Source: Paenibacillus cellulositrophicus
Lineage (GTDB): Bacteria; Bacillota; Bacilli; Paenibacillales; Paenibacillaceae
Length of the DNA: 64,000 nt
Assembly: GCF_009363095.1 (NCBI RefSeq)
Contig: NZ_CP045296.1
Location: forward strand, 744,001 to 808,000
Reading direction: 5' to 3'
The translations under genes and the position numbers were made by a program. Below are positions 52,892 through 62,618 of the stretch, piece after piece. The notes below the pieces were generated by a model that saw only the letters and a program-made list of their open reading frames with translations, was not told where the DNA came from and did not search any database. Position 1 is the first letter of the stretch. Each line of letters begins with the position of its first letter.

Positions 52892-53437
52892 ATGGAATTG
52901 GGGAGTAAGATCCGAAAAATTCGCAAGGACCAAAATCGGACCCTGGACGAAATCGCCCATGCCTGCGGCTTTACCAAAAGCCTGCTGTCCAAAATCGAAA
53001 ACGGAAAAACGGTGCCGCCCATCGGCACGCTGATCAAAATCGCCGAGGCGCTTGGAACCAAAATATCCATTTTGCTTGATGACAGCGACCAAAACGGGAC
53101 GGTGTATACCACAATGACGGGGACCCTGGATAAGATGGTCACGTCGGAGAAAGGATATTCGTTTTCGGCCATCGCGGCCGAGCGGCCCGAGAAGCTGATG
53201 CAGCCCTTTTATTTTGTAGCGAAGAAAGGGAAGACGGAGAAGCGAACGGTCTCCCATGTCGGGCAGGAATTTATTTATGTGCTCGAAGGGACCATGATTT
53301 ATTATGTCGGCCAGGAAGCTTATACACTGCATGCCGGCGACAGCCTGTATTTCGACTCCTACGAAAATCATAAATATACGCCCATCACGGATGAAGTAAA
53401 GTACTTGTCGGTTTTCTGTTCGGATTCCAAAGCTTGA
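52892..53437 (+). CDS. XRE-family regulator with C-terminal cupin domain
   Basis: A 181-residue regulator. The N-terminal helix-turn-helix (~5-58) reads 'TLDEIAHACGFTKSLLSKIENG', and the C-terminal cupin_2 (~105-178) reads 'EFIYVLEGTMIYYVG..AYTLHAGDSLYFDSYENHKY'. The PuuR-like architecture is common before amino-acid and polyamine catabolic genes. ATG 52892 has AGGAG 9 nt upstream; the in-frame GTG 52889 is an alternative. It is the first gene of the putative (hydroxy)proline locus and may sense a metabolite in the cupin. Confidence 0.9.
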   Translation: MELGSKIRKIRKDQNRTLDEIAHACGFTKSLLSKIENGKTVPPIGTLIKIAEALGTKISILLDDSDQNGTVYTTMTGTLDKMVTSEKGYSFSAIAAERPEKLMQPFYFVAKKGKTEKRTVSHVGQEFIYVLEGTMIYYVGQEAYTLHAGDSLYFDSYENHKYTPITDEVKYLSVFCSDSKA

Positions 53438-53523
53438 GTCCGTCTAACCGACAATGCCCGGTAAGTTGATGTCTGTCCTTGTTGTAACATGCTCATACAG
53501 GATTCTTGTAAACGGTTGGCAGC

Positions 53524-53566
53524 GCCATCACCTTCAATTTACTTGAAACCCGGATGGGCATTTTTT
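53524..53566 (+). terminator. Terminator after the XRE-cupin gene
   Basis: GCC-ATC / GAT-GGC outer pairing with one bulge and a TTCAA/TTGAA inner stem, then ATTTTTT. The structure is imperfect but the T-run is good. Confidence 0.45.
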
Positions 53567-53596
53567 GTACCATTCATACGCAGGGGGGGATTGAAT

Positions 53597-55120
53597 ATGC
53601 TGAACGTCTTAGTCGTTGACGACGAACCAAAGCACAGACAAGGGTTGTCGCGGATGCTGAAAAATCTGAGGCCGGAGTATCACATCTTTAATGCCAGGGA
53701 TGGTGTGGAAGCGCTGGAAAGGATGGAGATCCATCCGATCGATTTGGTATTTACCGATATCCAGATGCCGATCATGGACGGCCTCGAATTCGTGGAACAT
53801 TTGACCCGCCGCGGGGGGAGCGAAAGCGTGGTGATTTTGAGCGCATACTCGGATTTCGCTTATGCACAGCGCGCGCTGCAGCTCGGGGCAAGCGATTACC
53901 TGCTTAAGCCGGTGGAAGCCCAGAAGGTTACGCCTCTCCTTCAGAAAGCCGAACATAAGGCGGGAGCCCTGCGTGAGGCGATCATCGAATCGGCTTTGTC
54001 CGAACTGCTCGAGGGAAGTCCTGCCGAAACAGACATCACTTTGCTGCAGAGGTCCTTTTCAGGCTGGAGACGCGGAATCTCGCTGGGTGCCGTGATCCAC
54101 ACAAGCGGTGCGGACCGGAAGCAGTTGCTGCCCCTGCTTAAACGCATGCTTGCCCACATCATGGAGGAAGCCGGTCTTGCCCATGCCTTTTATGTTACGG
54201 ATCAATGGTTGACGGGGGTGATCCTTAGCGCCGATGTATCTTTTGACGTTACCTATGCGCTTGAAGCGCAACTGCAGGAACTGATGGATCATTTTCAGAA
54301 GGAGCATAACCAGGAACTAACAGTAGGATTAGGCATGTACTTTACAGAGTGGGGGCAAGGAGTACATTCTTCTAATCAGCAGGCGCGCTTTGCACTTCAA
54401 AGCTTATTTTACGACGGGCCGGGAAAATTGTATAAGTCTGACCAACAGAGCCCTAAAGACCCGTCCGCGATCATCCATTTGGATGCAGGCAAACTGGCCA
54501 AGGGGATTCTATCCGGCAAAAAGGATGACATTCATGCGTGTCTGAAGACCGAACTGGATCGTACATTGGCCCAGGGATATCCCGATCCTTCCAGGTTGAA
54601 GTATTCCGTCGCCGCCTCGATTCACCATGTCACTTCAATTTTGAGCGAAAAGGGACTTTCTCATATCCCCAATGCCGCTTTTGAAGGAGCACTGATGCGC
54701 TGCAGCCGAATGGACGAATTACGGGCGACAGCGTTCCAGTGGGTTCTAGAGATGGCGGATCATATAGACCAACGTAGACAGTGTAAAAGTGAGACCGTTG
54801 TGGACAGCTGCAAAGCCTATATTGAAGCCAACTATGGTGAGGAGGATTTGTCCCTGAGCACGCTGGCCGTGAAGTTTCATTTTAACCCTTCATATTTTTG
54901 TATTCTGTTTAAAAACCACACCCGTATGACCATCCACCAATACATCACCCACATTAGAATGAAGGCGGCGGCCAGCCAGCTGCTGCAAACCTCCCAGAAA
55001 GTTTACCAAGTGGCCGAGAACGTGGGCTACAGGGACGTGAAATATTTTATCCGGCTGTTTCGGAAGGAGTACGGCACTAGCCCGGATGAATACCGCCATT
55101 TATCCGCTACCCGCATATAA
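53597..55120 (+). CDS. YesN-type response regulator, full length
   Basis: A 507-residue regulator with a receiver (1-120, phospho-acceptor Asp54 'LVFTDIQMP'), a long linker domain (~130-390) and an AraC double helix-turn-helix (~405-505, 'FHFNPSYFCILFKNHTRM', 'VGYRDVKYFIRLFRKEYGTS'). GGGGGGA lies 6 nt before ATG 53597; the longer frame from 53489 runs over the upstream terminator. It is followed by its kinase gene after 14 nt. Confidence 0.93.
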   Translation: MLNVLVVDDEPKHRQGLSRMLKNLRPEYHIFNARDGVEALERMEIHPIDLVFTDIQMPIMDGLEFVEHLTRRGGSESVVILSAYSDFAYAQRALQLGASDYLLKPVEAQKVTPLLQKAEHKAGALREAIIESALSELLEGSPAETDITLLQRSFSGWRRGISLGAVIHTSGADRKQLLPLLKRMLAHIMEEAGLAHAFYVTDQWLTGVILSADVSFDVTYALEAQLQELMDHFQKEHNQELTVGLGMYFTEWGQGVHSSNQQARFALQSLFYDGPGKLYKSDQQSPKDPSAIIHLDAGKLAKGILSGKKDDIHACLKTELDRTLAQGYPDPSRLKYSVAASIHHVTSILSEKGLSHIPNAAFEGALMRCSRMDELRATAFQWVLEMADHIDQRRQCKSETVVDSCKAYIEANYGEEDLSLSTLAVKFHFNPSYFCILFKNHTRMTIHQYITHIRMKAAASQLLQTSQKVYQVAENVGYRDVKYFIRLFRKEYGTSPDEYRHLSATRI

Positions 55121-55134
55121 GGAAGGGATGTTCA

Positions 55135-56943
55135 TTGAGAAACCGCCGATGGATGCCGCGATTTCAGGATCTGAGCTATCGAACGAAACTGATGTTGTCC
55201 TATGCCCTCATTGTCACGATTCCCCTAACGATACTTAGCTATAGGTATTTTGTATCGAGCAGCGGGTTTATTTCCGACTTTGCCAGACAGAACCTGTACT
55301 CCATTGTGAAGCAGAACAACGAAATTATGGACGCCGAGCTCGCCAGGGTCGAAGACAGCAGCCTCGCTTTGATCGCGGAGCAGGTTCTGTACGAACAATA
55401 CCTCACTGCGAATCCGAAAGACGAATACCAAATGATCACGATGGAGAAAAAGGTAAGCCGGGCGCTGAATACATATTTTCCAGACTTGAAGCACATGTAC
55501 TCCATCCACTTAATCACCAGCTATTCAGACATCGGGCCTACCGGTGCTACCGCCTTTATCCCTTATGAAGGGTTTAACCAAACAGCCCTATATCAGGCTG
55601 CCGTACAAGCGGATGGGGGAATGGCCTGGGTCCCGACGTTTTCGTTTGGTGACATGTTTCATCGGGATGCCGGGTCTCCCGTGCCCTCCGAGAACGTTGA
55701 GCTTCTGGCCGGCGTCCGACTGCTGAAATTGTTTCGGATCAATAACGGGGAGGTGATCGAGCTGCAGGGTGCAGCCGAACTTCCCGTGCTGGTCATCACC
55801 TATCAGCCCGATTATTACCGTTCCCGCTTCGCCAGCGTGCTCCCAGCCACCGGGGCTTCTTTTTTTATCATGAGCCGGGACGGTAAGAGGGTAGCCGATT
55901 CGCAGGAAAAGGATTCCACGATGGATGAAACCTCATTGAAAAGAATGGCGGAGATGAAAAGCGGCACTCTCACGATCACAAGAAACGGTAAGCCGCTCAT
56001 TGTATGCTTCGACACTTCCGATGTGACCGGCTGGATTTCCGGTGTCACGATCTCGCCGGAGGCGCTCGGCAGCGCCTTTTTGCCAGAGGTGAAGTCGTAC
56101 ACGTTCTATTTGACGCTGATCCTTCTGCTGGTCTCGCTTCTCTTGGCATTTTTTCTGGCCAACTCCATCACCAAGCCCATTCAACAGCTGCTTCGAGCGA
56201 TCAAAAAAACGGGAGAAGGGGAATTCGATACCCGTATCCCGGTCAAATCCTATAACGAGATGGGGCTGCTCATCCACAAGTACAATCAAATGAATGTTAA
56301 AATCAACAACCTGATCGAAGAAAACTATAAAGTGAAGCTGAGAGAAAAAGAAACTCAGATTATGTCCCTGAACATTCAGCTGAATCCGCATTTTCTGTAT
56401 AACACGCTCAACATCATGAACTGGACGGCGCTCGAAAACGAGCAAAACGAATTGAGCGCCATGATCGTCAGCCTGTCTTCCATGCTGCAGTATACTTCTG
56501 CAAGCAATCAGGACATCGGCGATCTGGAAGAGGACCTGAATTGGTTGAAGCATTATTTTTCGATTACCGAGCAGCGGTTTGAAGGCAAATTCACGGTGAC
56601 CTATGACATCTCGCCTGAGCTGTATTCCTTCAAGGTCCCAAAGCTGTTCCTGCAGCCCTTTGTTGAGAACGCTATCGTTCACGGCTTCGCCCGCCTGCAC
56701 AGCGGTGGACAGATTGTGATCCGGGGGCGGCTTATTGGGGATGAGCGGATTTTCATGGTGGAGGATAACGGAATCGGCATCCCTCATCACAAATTGGCTG
56801 GTTTGACACGGGAAGAAAGCCGCTCCATCGGCATCCGCAACGTTGATCAGCGAATCAAACTCATCTACGGTGATTCCTACGGCGTGACCGTAACCTCAGA
56901 AAAACGCAAGGGGACAACCGTCATCATCAAACTGCCGAGATGA
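55135..56943 (+). CDS. YesM-type sensor histidine kinase
   Basis: A 602-residue kinase with a first helix (~20-37), an extracellular sensor (~40-320), a second helix (~322-345) and HAMP ('ANSITKPIQQLLRAIKKTGEG'). The phospho-acceptor is His419 ('NPHFLYNTLNIMNWT'); 'DNGIGIPHHK' is in the ATPase domain. TTG start with GGAAGGG 6-8 nt upstream. It pairs with the preceding YesN and probably controls the importer gene that follows. Confidence 0.92.
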   Translation: MRNRRWMPRFQDLSYRTKLMLSYALIVTIPLTILSYRYFVSSSGFISDFARQNLYSIVKQNNEIMDAELARVEDSSLALIAEQVLYEQYLTANPKDEYQMITMEKKVSRALNTYFPDLKHMYSIHLITSYSDIGPTGATAFIPYEGFNQTALYQAAVQADGGMAWVPTFSFGDMFHRDAGSPVPSENVELLAGVRLLKLFRINNGEVIELQGAAELPVLVITYQPDYYRSRFASVLPATGASFFIMSRDGKRVADSQEKDSTMDETSLKRMAEMKSGTLTITRNGKPLIVCFDTSDVTGWISGVTISPEALGSAFLPEVKSYTFYLTLILLLVSLLLAFFLANSITKPIQQLLRAIKKTGEGEFDTRIPVKSYNEMGLLIHKYNQMNVKINNLIEENYKVKLREKETQIMSLNIQLNPHFLYNTLNIMNWTALENEQNELSAMIVSLSSMLQYTSASNQDIGDLEEDLNWLKHYFSITEQRFEGKFTVTYDISPELYSFKVPKLFLQPFVENAIVHGFARLHSGGQIVIRGRLIGDERIFMVEDNGIGIPHHKLAGLTREESRSIGIRNVDQRIKLIYGDSYGVTVTSEKRKGTTVIIKLPR

Positions 56944-57001
56944 ACAACACATAAAAATTGTCCACCATTCCAAAAATGTTCGAATTTTTTTTGAACCTCC
57001 T

Positions 57002-57021
57002 CTTTTTTACAATGAATTTAC
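57002..57021 (+). promoter_or_regulatory. Promoter element shared with the 40141-40160 copy
   Basis: CTTTTTTACAATGAATTTAC differs by one base from the element before the other YesMN-linked importer. It lies 34 nt before the binding-protein start codon, and its TACAAT fits a -10 box. Confidence 0.55.
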
Positions 57022-57055
57022 AAACATCAATTCCATGTGATTGGAGGGTAAAAGA

Positions 57056-58435
57056 ATGAGAATTTCCAAATTTCTCGCTGGGATCGCTTTACCCGCTATA
57101 CTCGCTGTAACCGTTTCCCTTTCGGGTTGTTCGGGCAGCGGAGGATCAGCCCAAAGTGAGGGTGGCACCAAGGATGGGGGCAACAGGGAAGAAAAGGTCA
57201 CCCTAAAGTTTGCCTTTTGGGGAGACACGATCGAAAAGAAGACGGTCACGGAAGCGCTCGAAAGCTTTGAGCAAAAAACCGGCATTCAGGTGGAGCCTAT
57301 GCACATTCCGGCGGACTATTTGACCAAGCTGACGACGATGGTCGCAGGCAATGTCGCACCAGACCTCGGATATTTATCATCCGGAGCGGCACTAAGCTGG
57401 GGGAAAGACGGGAAACTGCTGAACCTGGCTCCGCTGATCGAGGAGGACAAGGAATTTAAGAAGGAAGATTACCTGGATCAAGTATGGTATGAAATCGAAC
57501 CGGGCAACACGATCGGCATGAGTACGGCTGTAGAAGGATACGGACTCATGTACAACAAGGATATGCTCCTTGAGGCGGGTGTCGAGCTTCCTCCCACGCA
57601 GGCAGATAAGGCATGGGACTGGGACACATTCATTGAGTACGCAAAGAAGCTGACCCTGGACGATCAGGGACGAAATGCGCTCGACCCTAATTTTAATCCG
57701 AATAAGATCAAGCAGTTTGGCCTCCAATACGACCCGTACAACATGATGGCAGCCGTGGTTTCGAACGGCGGTAATTTCCTGACGGAAGACGGAAAAGGAT
57801 TCGGGCTGGCGAAGCCGGAGGCGATCGACGCGATTCAAAAGCTGGCGGACTTAATGTATGTGCATCACGTATCGCCGACGCCGCTGCAGACCAAGAGCCT
57901 GCCTGACATGGCGCTCCAGACCAAGAAGGTCGCCATGACGGTATCCGGCAACTGGGCGCTCCAGGCTTTTGCAGAACAGGATTTCAATCTTGGCGTCGGG
58001 GTCCTGCCTAAATTATTGAAAAGCAATACGCTGCTGGACGGCGCGCCGACGGTCATTTTCAAATCAACCAAGCATCCGAAAGAGGCATGGATGCTGTATA
58101 AATACATGGCGGATCCGGAATCGGTGCTGCCGCTGATCGAAGGCGGCTTGTGGATGCCGCTCAAGAAAGAGTGGTATACGAATCCGGACCTCATCAATAA
58201 ATGGGCGTCGGGGAACAAGGCTCACCCGGAAGGATACACAGATGCTTACATGAAACAGACGATTGAAAACGGCATCCGCACCCCGGGCTTTGAAGTGAAG
58301 AACCTGGATAAAATCAATGCGCTGGTGACCCCTGCCCTTGACTTGGTATGGACCGGCAAGAAGTCGGCGGAGGAAGCCCTGAAAGAGATCGAACCTAAAG
58401 TACAGCCGCTGATTGAAGGCTATTACGGCAAATAA
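57056..58435 (+). CDS. Extracellular solute-binding lipoprotein, family 1 (UgpB/MalE type)
   Basis: A 459-residue binding protein with lipobox 'SLSGCSG'. Gly/Ser-rich linker (~26-45), then 'KVTLKFAFWGDTIEKKTV' and 'VAMTVSGNWALQAFAEQDF', typical of the SBP_bac_1 group. ATG 57056 has GGAGGG 7 nt upstream; TTG 57041 is rejected. Two permease genes follow. Binding-protein families of this class usually bind sugars, yet the operon continues with proline-type enzymes. Confidence 0.9.
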   Translation: MRISKFLAGIALPAILAVTVSLSGCSGSGGSAQSEGGTKDGGNREEKVTLKFAFWGDTIEKKTVTEALESFEQKTGIQVEPMHIPADYLTKLTTMVAGNVAPDLGYLSSGAALSWGKDGKLLNLAPLIEEDKEFKKEDYLDQVWYEIEPGNTIGMSTAVEGYGLMYNKDMLLEAGVELPPTQADKAWDWDTFIEYAKKLTLDDQGRNALDPNFNPNKIKQFGLQYDPYNMMAAVVSNGGNFLTEDGKGFGLAKPEAIDAIQKLADLMYVHHVSPTPLQTKSLPDMALQTKKVAMTVSGNWALQAFAEQDFNLGVGVLPKLLKSNTLLDGAPTVIFKSTKHPKEAWMLYKYMADPESVLPLIEGGLWMPLKKEWYTNPDLINKWASGNKAHPEGYTDAYMKQTIENGIRTPGFEVKNLDKINALVTPALDLVWTGKKSAEEALKEIEPKVQPLIEGYYGK

Positions 58436-58474
58436 CCCCGTCCGAACAAACCGATCCAGAAAGGAGGGATTCCC

Positions 58475-59365
58475 ATGCTGCACAAACGCCGTATCGCCGT
58501 GGCGGGCATTCTCTTCGCCCTGCCCAGTATCTTTGGGATTATGCTGTTTGTCGTTCTGCCCATGCTCACCAGCATGCTGCTCAGCTTTACGGATTACCGG
58601 ATCGTGAATACGCCCAAATTCATCGGGTTTACGAATTATAAGCGGCTTTTCGACGGAACGGATCCCTATTTTTACAATTCGCTGTGGGTGACCTTTAAAT
58701 ACGTCATTCTCCGCGTTCCGCTCGGACTGATCGTCTCATTTATCGCCGCTTTCCTGCTGAACATGGAATTTATCCGCGGCAAATCGGTCTTCCGCACGAT
58801 CTTCTATCTGCCGGCGATCGTGCCGGCCGTTGCGTCCTCGATGATCTGGATCTGGCTGTTCAGCCCGGACCTCGGACTGTTCAACAGCTTCCTCGAAGCG
58901 CTGAATCTGCCCACCTTAAATTGGTTGTACTCTGAAAATACGGTGGTTCCTTCCATTGTGATCATGAGCCTGTGGGGGATGGGAAGCACGATCATTATTT
59001 TCCTGGCAGGACTCCAGGGTGTACCCAGATCCCTGTATGAAGCCGCCATCGTAGATGGTGCTGGTGCGGTCCGGAAATTCCGCCATATCACCATTCCGAT
59101 GATGACGCCGATCATTTTCTTCAACCTGATCATGGGGTCGATCGGGGCTTTCCAAGTGTTCACGGAAGCCTTGATTATGACGCAGGGAGGACCGAATAAC
59201 GCCAGCTTGTTCTACAATTACTACATCTACCGTCAAGCTTTTCAGTTTGGCGAAATGGGGCAGGCCTCAGCCATCGCCTGGATCCTCTTTATCATCATCC
59301 TGATCGTCACGGCGATCTTTTTCCGGACATCCAAGTCCTGGGTATTTTACGAAAGTGAGGTGTAG
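58475..59365 (+). CDS. ABC importer permease, UgpA/MalF type
   Basis: A 296-residue permease with the EAA loop 'SLYEAAIVDGAGAVRKFRHITIP'-like at 59034-59100 and six expected helices. AGGAGGG precedes ATG. It is the first of two permeases forming the importer core with the next gene, and no ATPase gene is present in the locus. Confidence 0.9.
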   Translation: MLHKRRIAVAGILFALPSIFGIMLFVVLPMLTSMLLSFTDYRIVNTPKFIGFTNYKRLFDGTDPYFYNSLWVTFKYVILRVPLGLIVSFIAAFLLNMEFIRGKSVFRTIFYLPAIVPAVASSMIWIWLFSPDLGLFNSFLEALNLPTLNWLYSENTVVPSIVIMSLWGMGSTIIIFLAGLQGVPRSLYEAAIVDGAGAVRKFRHITIPMMTPIIFFNLIMGSIGAFQVFTEALIMTQGGPNNASLFYNYYIYRQAFQFGEMGQASAIAWILFIIILIVTAIFFRTSKSWVFYESEV

Positions 59366-59370
59366 CGCCC

Positions 59371-60201
59371 ATGAGGAAAAGCCGCCGGGTCTCGCAGATC
59401 ATCGTATACGCCATTCTCATCCTGGGGAGTGTATTCTGTTTGCTGCCATTGTTCTGGTTAGTACGCAGCTCCATGATGTCGTCCATGCAGATATTCGAGA
59501 TGCCGCCCAAATGGATTCCCTCGCCGTTCCGGTTTCAAAACTATACGGAGGCGCTGACGACCATCGATTTTCTCCGCTTTTTTCGGAACACCTTGACGAT
59601 CACCGCCAGCTGCCTGATCGGAGCGCTCATCAGCAGCTCGCTCGGGGCATACAGCTACGCAAGGCTTGACTGGCCGGGGAAGAAGTTTTTCTTTGGATTG
59701 CTGCTTGCCAGCATGATGCTTCCCGGCGCGGTCACGCTGATCCCTACTTTTATCGGCTGGAGGCTTGCCGACCTGATTAACACTTACGTGCCATTGATAT
59801 TGCCTGTTTGGTTTGGTTCCGCATTCGACATCTTTTTGCTGCGGCAGTTTTATGCCGGTATCCCGAGAGATCTCGATGAAGCAGCTTATGTGGATGGGGC
59901 TGGCCCCTGGACAATTTTCTGGCGGATCATCATTCCTTTATCCAAACCGCCTTTGATTGTCATCGGCTTATTCTCGTTCATGAACTCGTGGAACGATTTC
60001 ATGGGACCGCTCGTGTACTTGAACGAAGAAAGCAAGTTTACGCTGGCGCTTGGGCTCCAAATGTTCCAGTCGCTTCACAGCGCGCAGTGGCATCTGCTTA
60101 TGGCAGCCTCCACCGTGGTCATCCTGCCGGTCATTATCGTGTTTTTCATCGGCCAGCGGTATTTTATCGAGGGGATTACGCTGACTGGCATGAAGGGATG
60201 A
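59371..60201 (+). CDS. ABC importer permease, UgpE/MalG type
   Basis: A 276-residue permease with 'LDEAAYVDGAGPWTIFWRII' and the family ending 'YFIEGITLTGMKG'. It begins 5 nt after the first permease. AGGTG is upstream of ATG. Confidence 0.9.
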   Translation: MRKSRRVSQIIVYAILILGSVFCLLPLFWLVRSSMMSSMQIFEMPPKWIPSPFRFQNYTEALTTIDFLRFFRNTLTITASCLIGALISSSLGAYSYARLDWPGKKFFFGLLLASMMLPGAVTLIPTFIGWRLADLINTYVPLILPVWFGSAFDIFLLRQFYAGIPRDLDEAAYVDGAGPWTIFWRIIIPLSKPPLIVIGLFSFMNSWNDFMGPLVYLNEESKFTLALGLQMFQSLHSAQWHLLMAASTVVILPVIIVFFIGQRYFIEGITLTGMKG

Positions 60202-60328
60202 GGAAGTGAATTTGCAGATTTGTGCAGCCGTCATTCAACAGTGTTGAATCTTGTTACATTAGATTGATTATGAAGAAACCATAGCATCCTTTGCTGCTGC
60301 GAGGATGAATAAGGAGCGTGAACCTAAC

Positions 60329-61399
60329 ATGGAAGCACAGCGCCTCACCAAGGTAAGGGAAGAGCTTGAGCGTCAAGGTATCGACGGACTCTTGATTTCC
60401 AGCCCGTATAACCGCAGATATGTGACCGGATTTACGGGCACAGCCGGCTTTGTCGCTATTACGAAAAATCAGGCCTTGCTGATCACCGATTTTCGCTATA
60501 CCCGTCAAGCGGCGGAACAGGCCGAAGAATACCAGGTTGAACAGCATACGGGCCAGCCGCTCGAAATGATCCGGGAGAAGCTGAGTGCTGCAGGGGTGCG
60601 GAAGGTCGGGTTTGAGCAAGATCATCTCACGTACGCGTCATACCAAACCTATGTTGAAACCTTTCAGGGTTTTGAACTGATCCCGACGCAAAATCTTGTG
60701 GAAAAGCTGCGCGGAATCAAAGATGAGCGGGAGCAGGAGCACATTCGAAAGGCGATCGATATTACGGACATGGCCTTTGAGCATATCCTGGGCTACATGA
60801 AGCCAGGCGTTACCGAAATGGACGTTGCCACGGAGCTTGAATACTTTATGCGCAAAAACGGCGCCGTCTCGTCCGCGTACCCGACGATCGTGGCTTCCGG
60901 CGTCCGTTCGGCGCTGCCGCATGGTCTGGCCAGCTCCAAGCCGCTGGGAAGGGACGAATTTGTGACGCTCGATTTCGGCGCGAGCTACGAGGGATATTGT
61001 TCCGATCTGACGCGGACGGTTTTTATTGGTGATCCGACGGAGCGGCATCAAGAGATTTACCGGATTGTGCTTGAAGCCAATCGAAAGACCTTGGAAGGCT
61101 TAAAGCCGGGGATGACCGGAAAGGAAGGGGACGCTTTGGCTAGAGACTCCATTGCCGGCTATGGGTATGGGGAGTATTTCGGACACGGGCTCGGTCATGC
61201 ATTTGGCCTGGAGATCCATGAACTGATGCGCCTTTCCGAAAAGACGGAGGATTTGCTTGCGCCCGGCATGGTTTTGACCGTGGAACCCGGCATCTATTTG
61301 CCCGACTTTGGAGGCGTCCGCATTGAGGATGACATTCTCGTGACGGACACCGGGATTGAAGTGCTGACGAAATCAAACAAAGAGCTGATTGTCCTATAA
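60329..61399 (+). CDS. M24 Xaa-Pro peptidase (Xaa-Pro dipeptidase/aminopeptidase)
   Basis: A 356-residue 'pita-bread' metallopeptidase. An N-terminal creatinase-like domain (~1-125) is followed by the M24 domain. Metal ligands are in 'VTLDFGASYEGYCSDLTRTV' (two Asp), 'GHGLGHAFGLEIHE' (His), 'TVEPGIYL' (Glu) and 'GGVRIEDDI' (Glu). ATG 60329 follows AAGGAGCG; the frame opens earlier at 60305. It cleaves the bond before proline, and would release proline or hydroxyproline from peptides brought in by the importer (inference). Confidence 0.9.
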   Translation: MEAQRLTKVREELERQGIDGLLISSPYNRRYVTGFTGTAGFVAITKNQALLITDFRYTRQAAEQAEEYQVEQHTGQPLEMIREKLSAAGVRKVGFEQDHLTYASYQTYVETFQGFELIPTQNLVEKLRGIKDEREQEHIRKAIDITDMAFEHILGYMKPGVTEMDVATELEYFMRKNGAVSSAYPTIVASGVRSALPHGLASSKPLGRDEFVTLDFGASYEGYCSDLTRTVFIGDPTERHQEIYRIVLEANRKTLEGLKPGMTGKEGDALARDSIAGYGYGEYFGHGLGHAFGLEIHELMRLSEKTEDLLAPGMVLTVEPGIYLPDFGGVRIEDDILVTDTGIEVLTKSNKELIVL

Positions 61400-61421
61400 A
61401 ACGAAAGAAGTGATTGCATCC

Positions 61422-62618
61422 ATGCGTGATGAAACCGCAGAAATCGTCATCATCGGGGGAGGGATCATCGGCATGTCTATTGCCTACTATACCGCGAAAG
61501 CCGGCATGGACGTACTCGTCGTGGAACAGGGGGAAATCGCCGGCGGTACCTCTTCCAAATGCGACGGCAACATCCTCGCCATCGACAAGGATCCGGGCTT
61601 CGACAGCCAGATGTCGCTGAAGTCGCAGGAATTGGTCAAGGAGTGGGTACGGGATCTCGATGAGGAGTTCGAATACAGGGCTCCCGGAAGCATTCTGGTC
61701 TGTGAGTCTGACGAAGAAATGATCGCTGCCGAATCCTGGGTCGCACGCCAGCGTGAAGCCGGCCTGCCCTTCCGCATGCTTGATCAAAAGGATCTAAGGG
61801 ACGAATGGCCATACATGGCCGAAGACCTGCCAGGCGGATTGGAATGTGCGACGGATTCAACGGTCAATCCTGTGCTGCTGACCTACTCGCTGGCGTCCAC
61901 AGCCCGGCGTTATGGGGCAAGGCTTCGAACCCATACGCCCGTCACCGGCATTCAGCTTGACGAGGGAAGGAATGTACGCGCCGTCGAAACCTCGGAGGGC
62001 AGAATCCGCACGAGTATCGTCATTAACGCGGCCGGGGTATGGGCAAAGCATATCGGACGGATGGTGGGCATCGATATTCCGATCGAGCCCCGCAAGGGAC
62101 ACATTCTTGTCGCATCCCGGTGGGCGAACATCGGGAAACGGAAGGCGATGGAGTTCGGATATTTGATGAGTAAATTCGGCGGGACCCGCACAGTGGACCC
62201 CAAATTCGACCAATATGGCGTTGCGCTCGTCTTCGAGCCCACCGCTTCGCAAAACTTCCTGATCGGCTCCAGCCGCCAATTTGTCGGGATGGACAGCGGC
62301 GTAGATCAGCAGGTCATCAGCTTGATTGCGGAAAGAGCCATTCGTTTTTTCCCTGTGCTGGAACAGATTCCGCTCCTGAGAACCTATGCGGGCTTGAGGC
62401 CGTGGACGGCGGATCATCTGCCGATCGTTTCTGCAATCGACGAAGTCCCCGGATTCTTTGTGGCGGCGGGACATGAAGGGGACGGGATCAGCCTGGCCGC
62501 CGTAACCGGGAAAGTGATCAGCGAAATGCTGAGCAGGGTGGAGACCTGCATTCCGGTGGACCGTCTTCGTTATGACCGATTTCGGAGCAAGCCGCACCCC
62601 CAGGAGGTGATTCGATGA
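61422..62618 (+). CDS. FAD-dependent amino-acid oxidoreductase (DAO family)
   Basis: A 398-residue D-amino-acid oxidase-fold enzyme. The FAD-binding loop 'IVIIGGGIIGMSIAYYTA' and the 'GGTSSKCDGNILAIDKD' stretch recall D-hydroxyproline dehydrogenase and sarcosine/glycine oxidases; 'AGLRPWTADHLPIVS' contacts the substrate carboxylate side. ATG 61422 is chosen over the frame's TTG 61389, although its ribosome-binding site is weak. It overlaps the epimerase start by 4 nt (ATGA), consistent with oxidation of the D-imino acid that the epimerase makes. Confidence 0.85.
   Translation: MRDETAEIVIIGGGIIGMSIAYYTAKAGMDVLVVEQGEIAGGTSSKCDGNILAIDKDPGFDSQMSLKSQELVKEWVRDLDEEFEYRAPGSILVCESDEEMIAAESWVARQREAGLPFRMLDQKDLRDEWPYMAEDLPGGLECATDSTVNPVLLTYSLASTARRYGARLRTHTPVTGIQLDEGRNVRAVETSEGRIRTSIVINAAGVWAKHIGRMVGIDIPIEPRKGHILVASRWANIGKRKAMEFGYLMSKFGGTRTVDPKFDQYGVALVFEPTASQNFLIGSSRQFVGMDSGVDQQVISLIAERAIRFFPVLEQIPLLRTYAGLRPWTADHLPIVSAIDEVPGFFVAAGHEGDGISLAAVTGKVISEMLSRVETCIPVDRLRYDRFRSKPHPQEVIR

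Noticed and set aside
55933..56790. 285-codon minus-strand frame inside the YesM kinase gene
   Set aside because: Antisense shadow of a complete kinase with visible His419 and ATPase motifs.
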